A stretch of DNA of 64,000 nucleotides, taken from Glandiceps talaboti (Eukaryota; Hemichordata; Enteropneusta; Spengelidae). Below are positions 21,469 to 49,284 of the stretch, piece by piece. The stretch is from positions 10,952,501-11,016,500 of the forward strand of contig NC_135553.1 of NCBI RefSeq assembly GCF_964340395.1, written 5' to 3'. The position numbers and the translations under genes were made by a program. The stretch's first letter is position 1. The number at the start of each line of letters is the position of its first letter. The notes beneath the pieces were generated by a model. The model saw only the letters and a list, made by a program, of their open reading frames with translations, was not told the DNA's origin and did not search any database.

Positions 21469-21535
<67 letters not shown>
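21340..21535. repeat. (TA)n-linked MITE fragment plus (TA)n
   Basis: 21340-21470 matches one arm and flank of the palindromic element at 39394-39645: 'acttgaatttccgtta', 'ccgtaccataacttgtg', 'ccttcagtttatgacttacc'. It leads straight into about 64 bp of (TA)n (21471-21534). Confidence 0.75.
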
Positions 21536-21537
<2 letters not shown>

Positions 21538-21928
21538 CCATTGCTCGGTTGACGGCAACGCGGTCAAAGATATCGGGTTCTTTGCACAATACACGTGTAT
21601 ATAGAAATGATGTCCCTTAAATTTCCCCTCTTTTCATTCTTGCTCTTTTCAACTAGAATATAGATTTTGATAATTTCCATAGGTCTCACGAGATATACTC
21701 TTCAAGGAAAAACAAGTTCGTGTCGGAGTTTGACACGAGAATAGTCTGTGCTTGGAGTAATTATACTGTCAGTATAATTTCTCAAAGGTATGTGTTATCG
21801 TGGAAGTTTAAACATTATTTATACTTTAATGGTGTTATAGATTTTGACCCAAGCTATGCATGCCACGGTCACAAGCTATATTGCGTCAGATCGATTTGCC
21901 AAACAAGTTTGCCAGAATTAACGCATCC

Positions 21929-21975
21929 CATCAAACCATGGACCCTCCACAAAGGTGGAGTGTCTATGGTCAAAC
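21929..21975. mobile_element. micro-hairpin insertion, family 1
   Basis: The palindrome CATGGACCCTCCAC...GTGGAGTGTCTAT (21937-21967) is flanked by TCAAAC on both sides (21931-21936 and 21970-21975). Confidence 0.6.
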
Positions 21976-22274
21976 AAATGACAGGTCGCAGAAACTATGG
22001 TCATGGAAGTATGAACGTCGTTTATACTTGTACGCCGTGACATACAATGAGCGCAGTGCCATGATTGACCGGATTATTCAGTGTCGACAATCCCAGTTAA
22101 TATAATCCCAAAGGCAAACTTGTTTTATTTACCACCTTGCCAAGCAACACAGGGTGGTGGCGAGGCGAAGTTGTAATGTACTGTCGCTTTGATATTCACG
22201 ATTTTGGAAAGGAAATAGATAACATCGGGTTAGATCTTGAGAGTAAATAAGAAGAAAAGAAGAGTTACGTTAAT

Positions 22275-23700
<1,426 letters not shown>

Positions 23701-23744
23701 AACCAAACTAAATAATTCTATTTCAAAGACATCTGCTCTGCATT

Positions 23745-23885
23745 CCAGATTGGAAGAACCGCGTTTTTTGATTGTCTTTTTTAAGTTGATGACCATTTCT
23801 GGCAAGACTTCACTCACAATTTTCTCGATTTTACTGATTTTTCTTCTTTATTAAAAAGGTTTAGGGTCGGCACCGGATTTCTAGA
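23745..23885. repeat. dispersed repeat, copy 1
   Basis: Shares 'tttttaagttgatg', 'gagacttcac' and 'gggtcggca' words in the same order with 27115-27315 and 40845-40976. It directly follows the L2-like remnant, so it may be the 3' UTR of that retroelement family. Confidence 0.55.
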
Positions 23886-26800
23886 ATGGAAGCGTTTGGG
23901 GAGTTATGTGTGATTTATTTGTTGAGAAAGGTTCAAAGACAATAAATATCGCCATAAGGTGGCACTTGCCGTTCCAGTGAGGAACGACTAGTGCCACCAC
24001 GGTAGTACTCGACAATTCGATGGACCACGGCCAAGTCCGCCATTCACAATTTTCAAATCACTTGAAATAAAGCAATCTGGCAAAACTCGCCCATGTGCAT
24101 TTACAATCTTGTCGCAACTAATTCTAGTAGGTAAAACCATAGACCCTCCACCCTGTCTATGGTAAAACCTAGTCGCATTCATAACTTTCATCGAGGGTAA
24201 GGTAATTTTAGTCATCAACTTCTATAAAGTCCAAAATGAAACGATAAAACATGTACATTTTGGAAATTATCCCATGTATAATGCCAGATTATAAAGTGAC
24301 AAAGAGTGGTTCATCTGAGTGGATAGCTTAACCTCTTGACGATTTATAAACAATGGGAAATAGGCAGCTATCTTGATGTTCATTTTAACCTATTTTCCCG
24401 GAGAATATTTTCAGAACTGGTATCCAAATTACCAAGATCACGTTTTTCATATTTACTGATATGCCGCTTTAGTTATGGCCGGTTTTGTGGGATGTTTTGC
24501 GTGCACAATGTAAACCACAGACAAGGCATGTAAACTTCTACTTGCAAACCCGTCTATTTCAGGCTTGGCCTCTTACCACTCTTGGAGGAATTGTACTGAC
24601 TCCTCCAAGACCACGTCTGACACAGTGGCCTGAAACCCATAGTCTATCGCGAGTATATTGTCTACCCTTCAAGAGACACACATTCTCTGCCAGTCACCCT
24701 TTTAAAAATACGCTTGTTAAACGTCTGCTCCTGGAGTTAAATTTGGTTCAACTCATGAGCAAAATATTTGTACGTGACTCCGGGCCCCTTTCAGACAATC
24801 CGAATTTTCACGCACGTCCCAATTCGTTTTTTTCCCGTGACAACAATTTTTCTCCTGAGCCTCCCCCTACCCTAATCTAGTTCCTGACGACCGTATTCCA
24901 ATTTTACACTACATCTTTACATATTACGTATAGTCAATGTCATTACTCTCGTTGCCGATGTGTTGGCAATTATATACATGTATATATATAATATCCATAA
25001 TCACAACATATTTCCTGCTCAAAGAAGAACTGTTTCAGCTTATTCCATTTCGATATAAACAGACAGAGAGTCCAGGGATAAAATACCCATGTACTACTCC
25101 TTATATTACTGGCTAGGTAATGTCAACCGTAAAATAATCCAAGCACCAGCGTCCCTAAAATCCGTGAAACAGTGTCGATATTACAGTATTTTGCTGACAC
25201 TTATTACTTTCTGTAACTGGTCTATATTTGTGATATCATGGTAAATATGCTTGGAATTTATGGCCTAACAAACCAGACATTACGTAGATTTGAATATTGA
25301 AGAAAATCAAAAACAAAAACAAGGCCATGGCCATGGCCGGTCAGGTACTGATATTAGTACTTTAGACATCAGTGGGGGTCACACTTGGTCATTGAAACTA
25401 TATTGACCGACCAAAATTCTAAACATCACGGATAAATAATTTCATATCGAAATGTATGTACGGAGATTCAGGTTTTTAGACCACGTGGCTTTGACATGAC
25501 ATCATCAGCTAAATTTGCAATACGAAAGTAACGTAAAACATGGATGTATCTAGTAGGGAGCAAAGTCCGCATGTCTGTATGGATGTTTGAAGATTTACTA
25601 TCGGTATATGGGAGGCATAGAGGGAAATATTTGAATAGCGTTATTTAACGTTACATAATTCATAACTGACTACTAAACTACCGTCAAGAGGATTGTTTTT
25701 GCTTCCATTTATCTGTATTAATTTTTTTTAAAGGCAGTGATGGTGACTGCCAATGCCGGTAGTGAAAATATGGCCCGCACATTCTGAAGATTTTTGTATC
25801 ATACAAGTTCAATGTTGTAGCTGAGAATGTGATTTATATTTATAACTCAGTAGAATGGGTACCGGTACTGATGCGAGGGATGTGAACCAACCTTTGTGTT
25901 GCGTGCTTTTTAATATCACCGTGTGTGTGTGTGTGTTGTTTGTTTGTTTGTTTGTAATGTAGATTCGTCGTTGATATACTGCTACTAGATCAGACCGTGG
26001 GTTATACTTCCATGATCAGAACATGACCAGACACAACTCTCCACGGCACCATTTTGGTTTTACAACTTTGATTACTTTGTTGTGAATAGCTTTTGTCAAG
26101 TTCTTGACTTTCCTGATATGACAATAAAGCAAGGGCGGTGAAATATTATTATAGTAGTCCTTCAAAAAACAAGACAATTTTGAAACTTTTAGTGGAAAAT
26201 GTTAGTGAAGACACAGTTTACCCGCATAAATTAACTAACAAAAGACAAAAGAAATGTACACATGGTTCATTTTCTAGGTGTCGACCTCATGAATATGCAC
26301 CAAGATTTAGAACCGAGTCAGCTTTAAATGCGTTCACACCTCCAAATCTGGTCTGGACAATATTGTCTGGGCTTAGTCACCTACTACAGAGCGGCCCTGG
26401 TGCGGACTATTTCTGCCACCTATTAATGCCTGAAAGTCAAGTGGCATATGCTGAGGTTGTGTACAACCAGCAACCCATAACATTTTAGCAATCTACAGTT
26501 CTACCTCAGTATGGCTATTAGCCATGCTAGGTAGTTACTATAATGATTAATATAATGGTTGTCTTGGTAAAAGTTGTCGACCCCCCCCCCCAAAAAAGAA
26601 AAAAAGAAAAAAAAAGATCAACAAAACATTCTATGATATTGAAAGCGCTCCTGGCATGTAATTCCATAGAACAGTTTCCTGTAGGGAATGGCAGCGATTT
26701 CATTCAAACTCAAAGACAGAGATGTTGCTAACCAACGTGAACAGCCATAAAAAATTGTATGTGAATGAGTATGACTCTGAGATCCCGCTAACGGTTTCAT

Positions 26801-27114
26801 TGTTGTGGGTCTAACCAGAGACACTGGAGAACTTCACTGTCTATGATCTAATCGTATTGCTCAGTGTGAAAACCGTGCAAAGCGTTACTATTTTGGCGTT
26901 GTATTTTCGCACATTTTTGGTTCACAAGGGTCCAATAATTTAAGCTTGAGTTAGGAAATAGGCCTATTAAAAAAATTGTGTTGTTCCGATTAGGCAAAAT
27001 AAATAAATAGGTGGGGTAGGTAGATTTATTTTTATTCATGTGCGAGTGTCTAATTCTGGTTTTCCATTTTTTCCAAATGATCCCTGTGTTATTGGCTTCT
27101 TTCCATTAGATGTA
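23886..27114. other. element interior without recognisable genes
   Basis: I see no gene. Single short frames (for example 26138-26488) show no family pattern. The 24716-24830 stretch repeats part of 18590-18700, which marks a dispersed repeat. Confidence 0.4.
24130..24168. mobile_element. micro-hairpin insertion, family 1 (23 bp, 8-bp TSD)
   Basis: GGTAAAAC is exactly duplicated (24130-24137 and 24161-24168) around the 23-bp insert CATAGACCCTCCA...GTCTAT. Confidence 0.75.
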
Positions 27115-27315
27115 CAACCATTACAGATTGGAGGAACAGTTTTATATTGTCTTTTTAAGTTGATGTCAGTTTCTGCATCCACTATGTCTCGTGAGACTTC
27201 ACAATTGTTGCGATTTTGTTAGTTTTTCAAGAACACGTAAAAAAAAGTTAAGGGTCGGCAGTGAAAAACTAGGTGGGTCGGGTAACAGAAACCAAACAGT
27301 TATTTTTTAGGCCTA
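27115..27315. repeat. dispersed repeat, copy 2
   Basis: See 23745-23885. The shared 'gagacttcacaattgttgcgat' region and 'gggtcggcag...gtaacagaaaccaaac' also match 40845-40976. Confidence 0.55.
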
Positions 27316-27899
27316 AGGCATAACGTAGCATATAAATCTACCCAACCTGCGCGAGCAAGATCTGCATCGGTCAATGTAATATTTACATGGTCTATTACAA
27401 TTTGGTAAAGTGTACCATTGTATATGCTTGTGCGAGACGTAAAAAACATCATGCCGTCTAATTGTACGAAACGATTTAGTCACTATGGTTTTGAAGTCAG
27501 TGAGATAATGTTTGTGAAGTACCCGGTATCGTGATGTTATCGCTTGTATAGAAAAACCATCACTGAGGCAAAATCTCACTTTTATCATCATTCATTTTTT
27601 AAAGTCTTCAATCATGCCAATTAAAAATATGGATACTGCAGTCATTTATGTGACTTTTTTTCCAAAAATGTTTATCGTGCATCTCGATTATATTTTTTTT
27701 CGTCTTCGTAACATCTTTTTTTTTATTGTGCCAAAAGTAGTAGCTACCACATATAGAACAGTGGAAAAATACCGAATGAGACTCAGAAATGTAAAATCAT
27801 TTACTTCAATGTCCAAATCAAATGCGGACATCAGAAAATGATGCATGCACGTTGTGATGGACTCGTGATTAGCTCTAGTCCAGATGCCAATTGGTATCT

Positions 27900-27950
27900 A
27901 ACTAAACCATAGACAATAGAGAGGGTCCTCTCTATTTTCTATGACTAAAC
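27900..27950. mobile_element. micro-hairpin insertion, family 1 (35 bp)
   Basis: ACTAAAC is duplicated (27901-27907 and 27944-27950) around CATAGACAATAGAGAGGGT and its approximate complement. A related empty site is visible at about 20710-20725, where 'actaaaccacg' has no insert. Confidence 0.75.
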
Positions 27951-30900
27951 CAAGTTTAGTGAGTGGAGGTGTAAATGGTAACGATACTGTTTAGGAACAC
28001 GGTGATAGGAACTAGACGAGATTAGCACTGACAACACACGCTCCGCGAACTCCAGCAAAGAGGCCTGGTGGGGTATATAGAGACTTGTCAGAGTTGTCGG
28101 AGCTACTGTTCATGTACATATAAGTTCCACGTATTCTCAATTTATTTCGTGCTGGATAGAAAACAGTCAGTATAGTCCTTGTGTTCTCCAGTGTATAGCC
28201 GATGGATTGGATAGTGAGAGTCATGATATGTGTGATACATTGTAGTTTATACACCAGAACTGAATTTTAGACTGATCCCGTCGGCATCTTCAGAGAAAGC
28301 ATCAAGCGGGTACCACAATAAACTGAAAACGTAACGACTATAAGCATAACTATAAGTTTTAATTTACATGGAACTACGGTCATATTTGATAAGCTTATCC
28401 CCCACTTCCACATATGGTCTCATACCCCTTGGTCAGCGAAAAGCCAATCATGTTCATGTCCGGACATACGAGTTATAAATGGGGCGGTCATATGGGTTAA
28501 GTTAGGGTGGAATATAATATATGGAAAAAGTCTGATTGATACTGGCTGTGATGGGTAGTAGAGCATTTTTTAATTGTCAAAAACAGGGTTGGGGGCCGAA
28601 TGATATGATTAAAAACGTCATGACTTTCTGGTATATCTTTGTTGTCATGGTGTGTTTCCAGTTGAGGATGGCTGTCTTTGACTGGCTACAACAGTAAGTG
28701 ACTGATTTTGAAAGCAAAGAAAGTGGAAGAACATTGGTGTTAGTTAAAAAACTATTGTTATTAAAGATATACAAGTAAACGCAGCAAAACAATTGAGAGT
28801 CGGTACGGAAAGGAACAGATGACCACAGGAAGGTGTTCAGCTGTTCTTCATTGTTCTTTGCAATTTGACGACCGGGCGATCACATACTAGTAGTTGTCAG
28901 TGTTTTCGCTAAAGCAAAATACACGGAGATGGTTCAAAATCACTTGACTATCATTTCACTCTTATTTAAATCTACAAATATCTCATTAATATTTTCTCCC
29001 AGCTTACTTCAAACTATATGACATTTTCCATGAAAAAAAGGTGCGTATCTGGAGCAAAGAAGTGTTTCACGTTTGCGTGACATAGACATAGACTGGCAAG
29101 CGACGCCATGAATTGTGATCGAATCCCAGGGTCGGATCGGTTGTAGATCAGTGTTCATGATAATTCATTTGCGTGTTCAATTACTAAGTCATCGATGTAG
29201 GGTTATAAATTCAGTGACTACACCATCAACAAAGTTACTTCTTACTATAAATCATGTTGAAAAAGACCCTAGGAAAATGTCTAAGCAACAATGACGGGTG
29301 TTACTTTTTTGCAGTGTTTATCCAAATAGTAATCGTCGAATAACGTGACCCTGGCTGAAAACTGCGACAGTGAGTGTACCATAAATTCCCAAAACAGACT
29401 GACCAGAACAGACATATTGACACACAAAAAGTGTGCAAGTTTACATCTTGTGACAGGTTTGGTTGGGGTCACCTCCATCGGCTAATGGTCGAAATCGTCA
29501 TTGTAAAATATTTTTAATTACCCTCAACTACAAATCAGCGTATCGTTGACGATCATTTCAATCGTAAGTGTTTAGAACTGATTCAGAAGTAAAACGTAGA
29601 ATTATTAATGACAATGGTATGCAAAGTTTTGTTGTTTAACAATCATCAGCGATTTGGCATGTTTGCACAAACCACAGATACTTGTTAGTGCATACACTTT
29701 TGATACTTCTATTCTATAAGGTAAAGGCTAAATTTAAAAAGACATGATCCCAGTATTAACTTTTTTGTTGCGGCTATATTTCCTAAGTGAGGTGTGCCAA
29801 AGAAAGTTTTCCCATGATACGTTGCGCCAGTGCGACTTTTTGACATTGTACGTTCGATGTTCCCAATGAGTAAATGGAATTTTATCGAGAAGTCTATTCA
29901 TATTTGTTTATGACAGCAAGATATTTTCAATTTTCTGTTTTTGGTCATTTTTGGGGTCAAAAACTGTCATTTGTTTTGTAAATAAAAGAATTCAAAGTAA
30001 AAATGAATGACAGCCGCAAAACTAATCGATTGAATGGGCTGACATTTGGTGTGCAGGTATGTTAGAGTATCTGGATGAAGAATTCTTCAAGAAAATTTGA
30101 AGATGACATTGATATGCAAATACGTCTAAAACGTGCTGTGTAGTATCATATTATAGCCATGTTATTTTACAATACTCGTGAGAAAGTAGAATTTATTGGT
30201 GAAGTAAAGTTGCTCATACACCTAAGAAAATTTGACTACACTTGAATACATAATGAGCAAATGAAATGATCACAACAATCACATATCTTTGTAATGTTAT
30301 GACTATACAAGATCTAATACAGGGACGAATGGGGTACTTATCAAATAATGCCCTCCGGAACTCAGAAATAAATGTAGATGCGCTGTACCATGCAGTTACG
30401 ATCAGCGGTTTTGAACTATGGAGGTAGGAAGGAAGGAGGTAGGAAGGATTATAGTCCTACCACCATTTCTGAACAAAATCGTTGTCCTTGAATTGGAATG
30501 GTATGCTTTTAATACAAAAGTTGCACAAACATATGTTCTTGCTTTCAAAAGTTTTAGAATTAACACCATGATTTCACCGTCGCCCATACTGAGGTTTTCC
30601 TGCATCTATTGCTATGGATTTTGTTGGTGGGACTTTGCTGTACTGTATGAACACTTGTTCAGACTCAGGCCACTAAAACACAATTGCAAAAAAAAACCGT
30701 AAAGACACGAAGTATCGTTTTGCACAACGTTCGGCTTGAAGCAGGTTTGAAGGGTAACCATGCACGACAGAGAAGATGGGTTTAGAGCCCCATTTACACC
30801 TAAAACAAAAAGCGATTCTAGTCTGTTCCTATTATAGTGGTCTGAGGTTCAGATCAAAGTGCCGCATTCATCCACAACATAAAAAATCATAGACCCTACA

Positions 30901-31961
30901 CGACTGGCGTTTGTAAAAGTCAGTTTTAAACCATAATTACTACACCTCTTTATCTTCTCGGCAAGAACATGCAGTGCTGCAATCCAACGTGAGGACCTCT
31001 CACCAACTTTCAGATCACTTCACATTGGGAACGTTGGTGAGAGTTCTACTAATATAATTCAGACTGAGGCAAAAAATATAGCCTTTCTGAGTTGAAATCC
31101 GAGGTTTAAATCCTGATATCTGAAAATTCCCAATCAACCCAGATTACATTGAATAAAAAATAAGTCTAACAAACAATTTATGATTTTTCAGTCCCGAAAC
31201 TTGCTATTATCCATACACTGTATACAAAGCTAAATACACGGTGATTGGTGTATCGCACTCCTTGACTGAGTGGGTCGGAAAAAAAATAGGTAGACTCACT
31301 TGTCATAAATCGATTTATAAATCCACAAAGGCACTGTGACAACTAAAGCAGTCCCTTTACAGACCATTTTTCTTTAGAAATAAATAGGCTAAAACAATAC
31401 TGAATGACAGGCAGTCCAAGGTATGCGAAACCATAAGCGAGCGCGTACTCACGATGCTAGATTAACACACTATTTTACCTGCGCATTGAAGACGCACAGT
31501 AAAAAGACCAGTTTTCAACATTAATGCAGGAAATACAAAGCTAACAATTCAAAATTGTATAAAATGTAAGAAAACAAAAAACAGGCGACAGTCAGAGCAT
31601 GCATGAACTTCGATTTACAATACCATTATTAAGTTCTTGCATTTTGGGGCTAATGAAGTCATAGAGACTAGAGTGGGCGAGTTTCATCACAGTTAGTATA
31701 ATCAATGGCACCGTGATAATTCTGACTTTCACTTGAAACTGGACCAGAACAGTCTAGGTCGGACGAGTCGTCATCATCAATTCAAAGGCGACGTAACCAA
31801 ATATACACCGTGAATTCATCTTAGATCGCACCGAGTTGAACAATCATGTCTGTCATTGTAGAATGTAGACCTTTACGCTGTTTGACCGACTATTGAAGTA
31901 TAACCCACATAGGTGATATTTCATTGACCTACATGGAAATGCTTGTAAATACTTTTTGCAA
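27951..31961. other. element interior without recognisable genes
   Basis: About 4 kb in which I recognise no gene, long repeat or RNA gene. A stretch near 29110-29140 ('tgatcgaatcccagggtcgg') resembles a polymerase III B box and could be a SINE relic, but no matching A box was found. Confidence 0.35.
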
Positions 31962-32012
31962 GTAGTAGTAGCTCAGACCACTCTAGTATTTTAGTGGTCT
32001 GAGGTAGTAGTA
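31962..32012. mobile_element. micro-hairpin insertion, family 2
   Basis: CTCAGACCACT...AGTGGTCTGAG (31972-32003) is flanked on both sides by GTAGTAG repeats, so the exact target duplication is ambiguous (7-9 bp). Confidence 0.6.
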
Positions 32013-32267
32013 AGAGTTTTTGCTAACGTTTACATGCTAGCGTAGTTGTACATGTACGTATACATGTCAGTTCGTATGTACATGTACATTAAATGTAGCT
32101 CTCATCATATCATACACTGTACATGTGTGTAACCCTTTTCTTTTGCACCCTCCCCCTCCGCCTTCATGTGGTCAAACACAGACAACTAACTAACTAAATA
32201 GTGTTACTGTTAGTTTTCTGTGGGTCAAACAATTAGTGTACACGCCTTGAATCACATGCAGGCGAGA

Positions 32268-32526
32268 TAGATTTGAATATTCATTTGTTTACTGCCCGGT
32301 TATGGGGGTGAACTCATGAATATATTCTGAACTAAATGCAAATGTATTCAAATCACTTCCGACTCGCAATCTGAACTATTTTTCAGATCGAGTATAATCC
32401 GATTAGACAGGCGCTAATGGGAAAGTACAGAAACGTCCACCTCATCAGCATAAAAGTACAGAATTGAACTCAATCTGAACTATAGTACGGAAAGTGTCGT
32501 AAACTGTACTATTTTTTCTACTAGTG
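32268..32526 (-). repeat. right terminal inverted repeat of the CACTA-like element
   Basis: Reverse complement of 14898-15156; ends ...CTACTAGTG, followed by the CAA target duplicate. Confidence 0.9.
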
Positions 32527-32955
32527 CAATGTGTAAAAAAATAGTGTGACCTGGTTTTCCAATCACGTGACCTACGTTTTGATCAGTGTGTCAACGAAGT
32601 GTAATACAATCTCGACTTGAAACTCAATATTAGAACAAGACCTGCCCAGACTTATCCTAGACGAAAAAACACGGCTTTTCATGGCCGAGCCATTGAGTAT
32701 CATTCCTCCTGCTGTAACGATATATCGTAATGAATTTTGATTTTGTGTCACGCAGTGACTTAACATACCGGTATTTGTAACACTGAGCTTAATTTGCTGT
32801 TTTCCATTAACACATGGGCGTAGTGTTATGGTTGTTTTGCTTACAACAAGTATGTCAAATACTTAATAAATTATACATGTATGTCTATGTGTGTAATATA
32901 TATATATATAAACTGTATGTATCATATATGTCACATAGACACATATATACACGCA

Positions 32956-32995
32956 TACATACATACATACATACATACATACATACATACATACA

Positions 32996-33027
<32 letters not shown>
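32956..33027. repeat. (CATA)n microsatellite
   Basis: About 18 copies. The frames of Tyr/Ile/His/Thr or Met/Tyr/Val/Cys through it are artefacts. Confidence 0.95.
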
Positions 33028-33029
<2 letters not shown>

Positions 33030-33600
33030 CAGACATACATACATGAAAACGTACATGTACAAAACAGACACATACACACACAGTACATAATTCAGTATGA
33101 CTGCATTTACAATGTAATTTCGTAGCAACAGACAAACCACCAAACTCAGATCCCAAACTTCTCTGTGCATACACTGTATTTCTAACGTCTAGCACACCCT
33201 GACAATGGAGCCTCATCAGTTACAGACTACCACTTTTAACGTATTTGTTGTTTTATAAATTTTCGTTAAATATACAACAGAAACAGATAATAACGTTAAC
33301 ATTAGCATCGGTAAAAAAACTCAAATGTAGTGCGGTATATCAACCTACAGTTTCTAACTAAATAATGCTTATAAGGGTCACTTCCAAATATATCAGATTG
33401 CAACGACTTTAATATTTTGGAAAAAAAAGTATGATTTGCTAAATCACAGTCATGTACATCTACGTCGCTACGCCTATTACTGTAAAGTAAGATCTAGAAA
33501 ATAGGAGACGGGGTTACCGGATGTAGGTCACTGATAAATTGCAGTCTGCATTGAAATGAAACGTGTTAAAGTTAAAAGATGTAAGTATACTATGATTTCA

Positions 33601-34275
33601 CTACAGCTCCCTATCCATGAATTCCTTGCGCCTTGTATCGGAAATATTCAGCTCTAGTTTTACATCCTCCCATGTCCAGGCTTGCGAATTGATGTGTTCC
33701 TTCCCTATCCTTTTCTTCTCTGCCAGTAGATCTTTATACTCACTTCTCAAGATATCCACAGACTTACTTTCGTCGTCAATATTTACCTTGTACCACATGA
33801 CGGCTCGTTCACGAAAATCCTGCAGAGCAACAGCAGCCTTTAAATGTTCATCGCTGATCATTTTTGGCGAAGAGGGGCTGCTGTTCAACGCTGTTATACA
33901 AGCCTGTACAACACCAGTAATGGCGGAAACGAAAACAGACGCGGTTTTGTAGAGCTCGTATCTATTGTACTGGGCCAGTAAACTGCCAGCGCTACCAGTG
34001 CCGAGAGCACCAAGACCAATCGAGATGTACGTGACCCGTATGTTCCACCAAGCGTAGTTGTCGCTGCTTATAAAATGTGAAATGTAATGGAATCTCGCAC
34101 GATCAGCTAGCTCCATAGCTAGTATCTTCAAATTCCTACGTATTGCAGTAGAATTGCCGCTAAACGCACACTCTTCGTCCTTTTGGGGTCCGTCTGGAAT
34201 GTCTTCATCAGATTTTACAGCGCTGATAACCACGATAGTTATTACAAATACCAAACTCATTCGTAGAAAATTCAT
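33601..34275 (-). CDS. SLATT-like two-helix membrane protein 2, 224 aa
   Basis: Intronless paralogue of the gene at 12018-12683, in the second tandem unit. It has the same order: N-terminal hydrophobic segment ending VISAVKS, an acidic stretch with an NST glycosylation site, the AWWNIRVTY entry to the first helix, LGALGTGSAGSLL, a second helix VSAITGVVQACITAL, and a charged helix SDEHLKAAVALQDFRERAV. It differs by a four-residue expansion in the loop between the helices (QYNRYEL region) and scattered substitutions; the C-terminal 60 residues are almost unchanged. Two intact copies in a decaying repeat neighbourhood point to selection on the protein. The SLATT assignment is by layout only and the function is unknown. 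Confidence 0.7.
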   Translation of the reverse strand: MNFLRMSLVFVITIVVISAVKSDEDIPDGPQKDEECAFSGNSTAIRRNLKILAMELADRARFHYISHFISSDNYAWWNIRVTYISIGLGALGTGSAGSLLAQYNRYELYKTASVFVSAITGVVQACITALNSSPSSPKMISDEHLKAAVALQDFRERAVMWYKVNIDDESKSVDILRSEYKDLLAEKKRIGKEHINSQAWTWEDVKLELNISDTRRKEFMDREL

Positions 34276-34820
34276 AGTGCTGGTGTTGTGTTGTGTTTTA
34301 TTGTGAGACGCTTATTACACATTTTTGGAAGAGACGCGGTCAAAGTTCAGGGAGGTTATTTTGAGGTCATCATAGCGTGCGGTCATTTAAGGACAACCTG
34401 AAAAGAATCTGGTTAGGACCGCCATTGTTAGTTATATGTTTCTCATGGCTTCACCAAATATATATTAATTTGATTTAACGAAATATTTGAAATTTTAAAA
34501 TCGACGCCCTCTGTTGCCGGTGAGAAAAAATGCAATGGCGACACCACAAGTGTTTATGTGGGCGAACATTTAATTGTGCTTGTGTTTGTTTGTTTTATTT
34601 GTTTGTTTCGTTGTGTGTGTGTGTGTGTTCACTTGCAGGGATATCGATAGCGATCCTTAGTTACCATGGTAACTGAAAGAAAAACTTTATTTAGATACAA
34701 CTGTACGAGAAGATTGTCTATTATACAAGGACCAATTCATTTAGCTTTGATGGATATTTGGCTACCATGGCAACTAAAATGAGTGGAATTGAGAAATTAC
34801 TTATTTGTATTTCTAATGCA

Positions 34821-34945
<125 letters not shown>

Positions 34946-35139
34946 ATGGGTCCAAGGTGTGTGACGAATCCAGTACTAGTACCATTCAAGGAATGTACTG
35001 TTACCGAGGTAAAATGAATGTCAACCCTTCAGGAGGCTAAGTAATGTTTGCATGTCGGGAACTATCCAGTCTTACCAAGTACCCTCTAATTCAGCCAAGT
35101 AATCGTAATCGAAAAACAGAACTGCAATGTTTAAGGTTA

Positions 35140-35635
35140 TATACATATATATAACTGCTACAACTGAAATTTAATTTAATCAACTTTACAGTCAATTTTA
35201 CCATCACCACCACCACCACCACCACCACCACCGTTGTTGTCGTCACCGTTATCGCAGTCATCGTCATCGACACCACCTTGATACTTAGCTATACAACTGC
35301 AAATCGCAAATTAGCAATTGATTCATGACCTCCAATAACACTGTATGCACTGAGCCGATCAATGCATACATATGGGTACAGTAAAGATCATTGGCACCTT
35401 ACTCTATATTTTCAAACAAACTTACATAATACTGGATTTGATAGCAAACGGGCCAATCTTAAAAATGCATTCAGACTCTCGTATTATGTATACTTTAACC
35501 TTTGCAACATTCTATATTCAAATGATTTGATATATAGCTTACTGCCTGATCTCTACTAGCTACCCTGGCCAAACTAAAAGTCTCTCCTTCAGAGTGTATT
35601 TGTTCTTCTCTAGCGTACACTTCTATTGGCTCACC
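35140..35635. other. 5' flank of CES-B
   Basis: Contains a (CAC)n tract (35200-35231) and the presumed promoter and 5' UTR of CES-B. No core promoter element is convincing. Confidence 0.4.
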
Positions 35636-47951
<12,316 letters not shown>

Positions 47952-49284
47952 AATGCAACTTTGCAGCACCCAAACTGTGACACGTGCACGTGGCTTTATC
48001 AACAAATGACGAAAACAGCAAAGTCAAACGATGCAATGTAGTAGTGCTAGTAACATTTTTGTTTGAGTCGCGACTTCAGTGTCAGGTTGCAATTGTAATT
48101 GCCAACTCACCACAACAAAAATCCGATATTGAGAAAAAAAGTTATTCTTTTTCTTGCTGTGACGACAAGATAGACAAATTGTATATAAAAATGAAACCCT
48201 AAAATAACATTGGCTGGTGATGTAGACTTATTTCCAGACTTTGATTAGATTTAGCACCAATTTGTTGACGTATGAAATCGTTTCGATATATGTAGCACAA
48301 TCTACCGTTGTAATGGTCAACCCAAAAACACAATTGTATTACAGAACAATCTATATAGGGAAAGAGGGGGGGGGGGGGGTGAATTATAAAAAAATTCTTT
48401 AGGAATTTCCCATAACCATCGTGACATGCAAATCGATCCGATGTTTAATAATGTTAACACCCGGTGTGAACACCTCCAAAATACACTGATTAGCTGATAC
48501 GACCGAGATTAGACTTTATAAACACAAACGTTGCGATAGTCTACGGCAACGCAACATCATTATATATAATTGAGCCAACTGTCGATTTGTTACCTTTGAA
48601 AACGCCACTCAATGAGAACCAAGGACTTAGATGTCTCTTCACGAGTATATAGTAATTGTCTAAGTGAAACTGCAACATTGTATCACCAAAGTTGTAATCA
48701 ATCAAGGTTAGACTAAACACTTTCAATACCAGAAAAAGCTGATGTTATCTTTGACAAAGAACACAATTTTTGAGGCGTTATTTACAACACTGTCGCCAAC
48801 AAATAGCAACACTTTTCTTCCCGATGTGGGACAAAATTTGAAACGAAATCTTCAATACATTCAATATAGATTTAAGAATAACAGAGATATGTCTTCATGT
48901 AAATGTCAATTTCATTTTATCAACCAAGACAAATATAACAAAAATGAAAGAGTTTAATACTGATGTTGCTCTAAAATACGATGGTATCACTACTGGCACT
49001 GCCACATCAACCTTGTTTCATATCCAACTGTTTGTGGTGCGATTTATATTCACTCGTTGTTGGCATTTTTGATTATTTTGTGTGCAGGTGGAAATGTGTA
49101 AAAAGCAGTTAACTGTATGTATTGTAAAGGGTTTATGTCTGACATAGAATGGTTGTCAACAATAACGACACACCAGCACCACTATAACATACACTGATTT
49201 ATAAATGAAGCTATATTTGCTCTCCCCAAGAACAAAATGTTGTCTGTAACATATCTAATAAAACCGTAGTGTAAAACTAACAAG
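47952..49284. other. intergenic region between convergent genes
   Basis: 3' ends of CES-B (+) and the lectin gene (-) face each other. Contains a poly-G run (48366-48379) and no recognised gene. Confidence 0.5.

Larger units (their letters stand above)
19952..22274. other. element interior, mostly unassigned
   Basis: Besides the minus-strand reverse transcriptase fragment (20234-20479), the MITE remnant with (TA)n (21340-21535) and a micro-hairpin (21929-21975), I recognise nothing. The segment at about 20690-21060 recurs in part at 27880-28015. Confidence 0.4.

Noticed and set aside
26138-26488. Plus-strand 116-codon frame inside the CACTA-like element, considered as transposase
   Set aside because: No DDE-type spacing, zinc-finger pattern or similarity that I recognise.
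29100-29150. B-box-like 'gatcgaatcccagg', considered as a tRNA or SINE
   Set aside because: No A box at the right distance and no cloverleaf could be folded.
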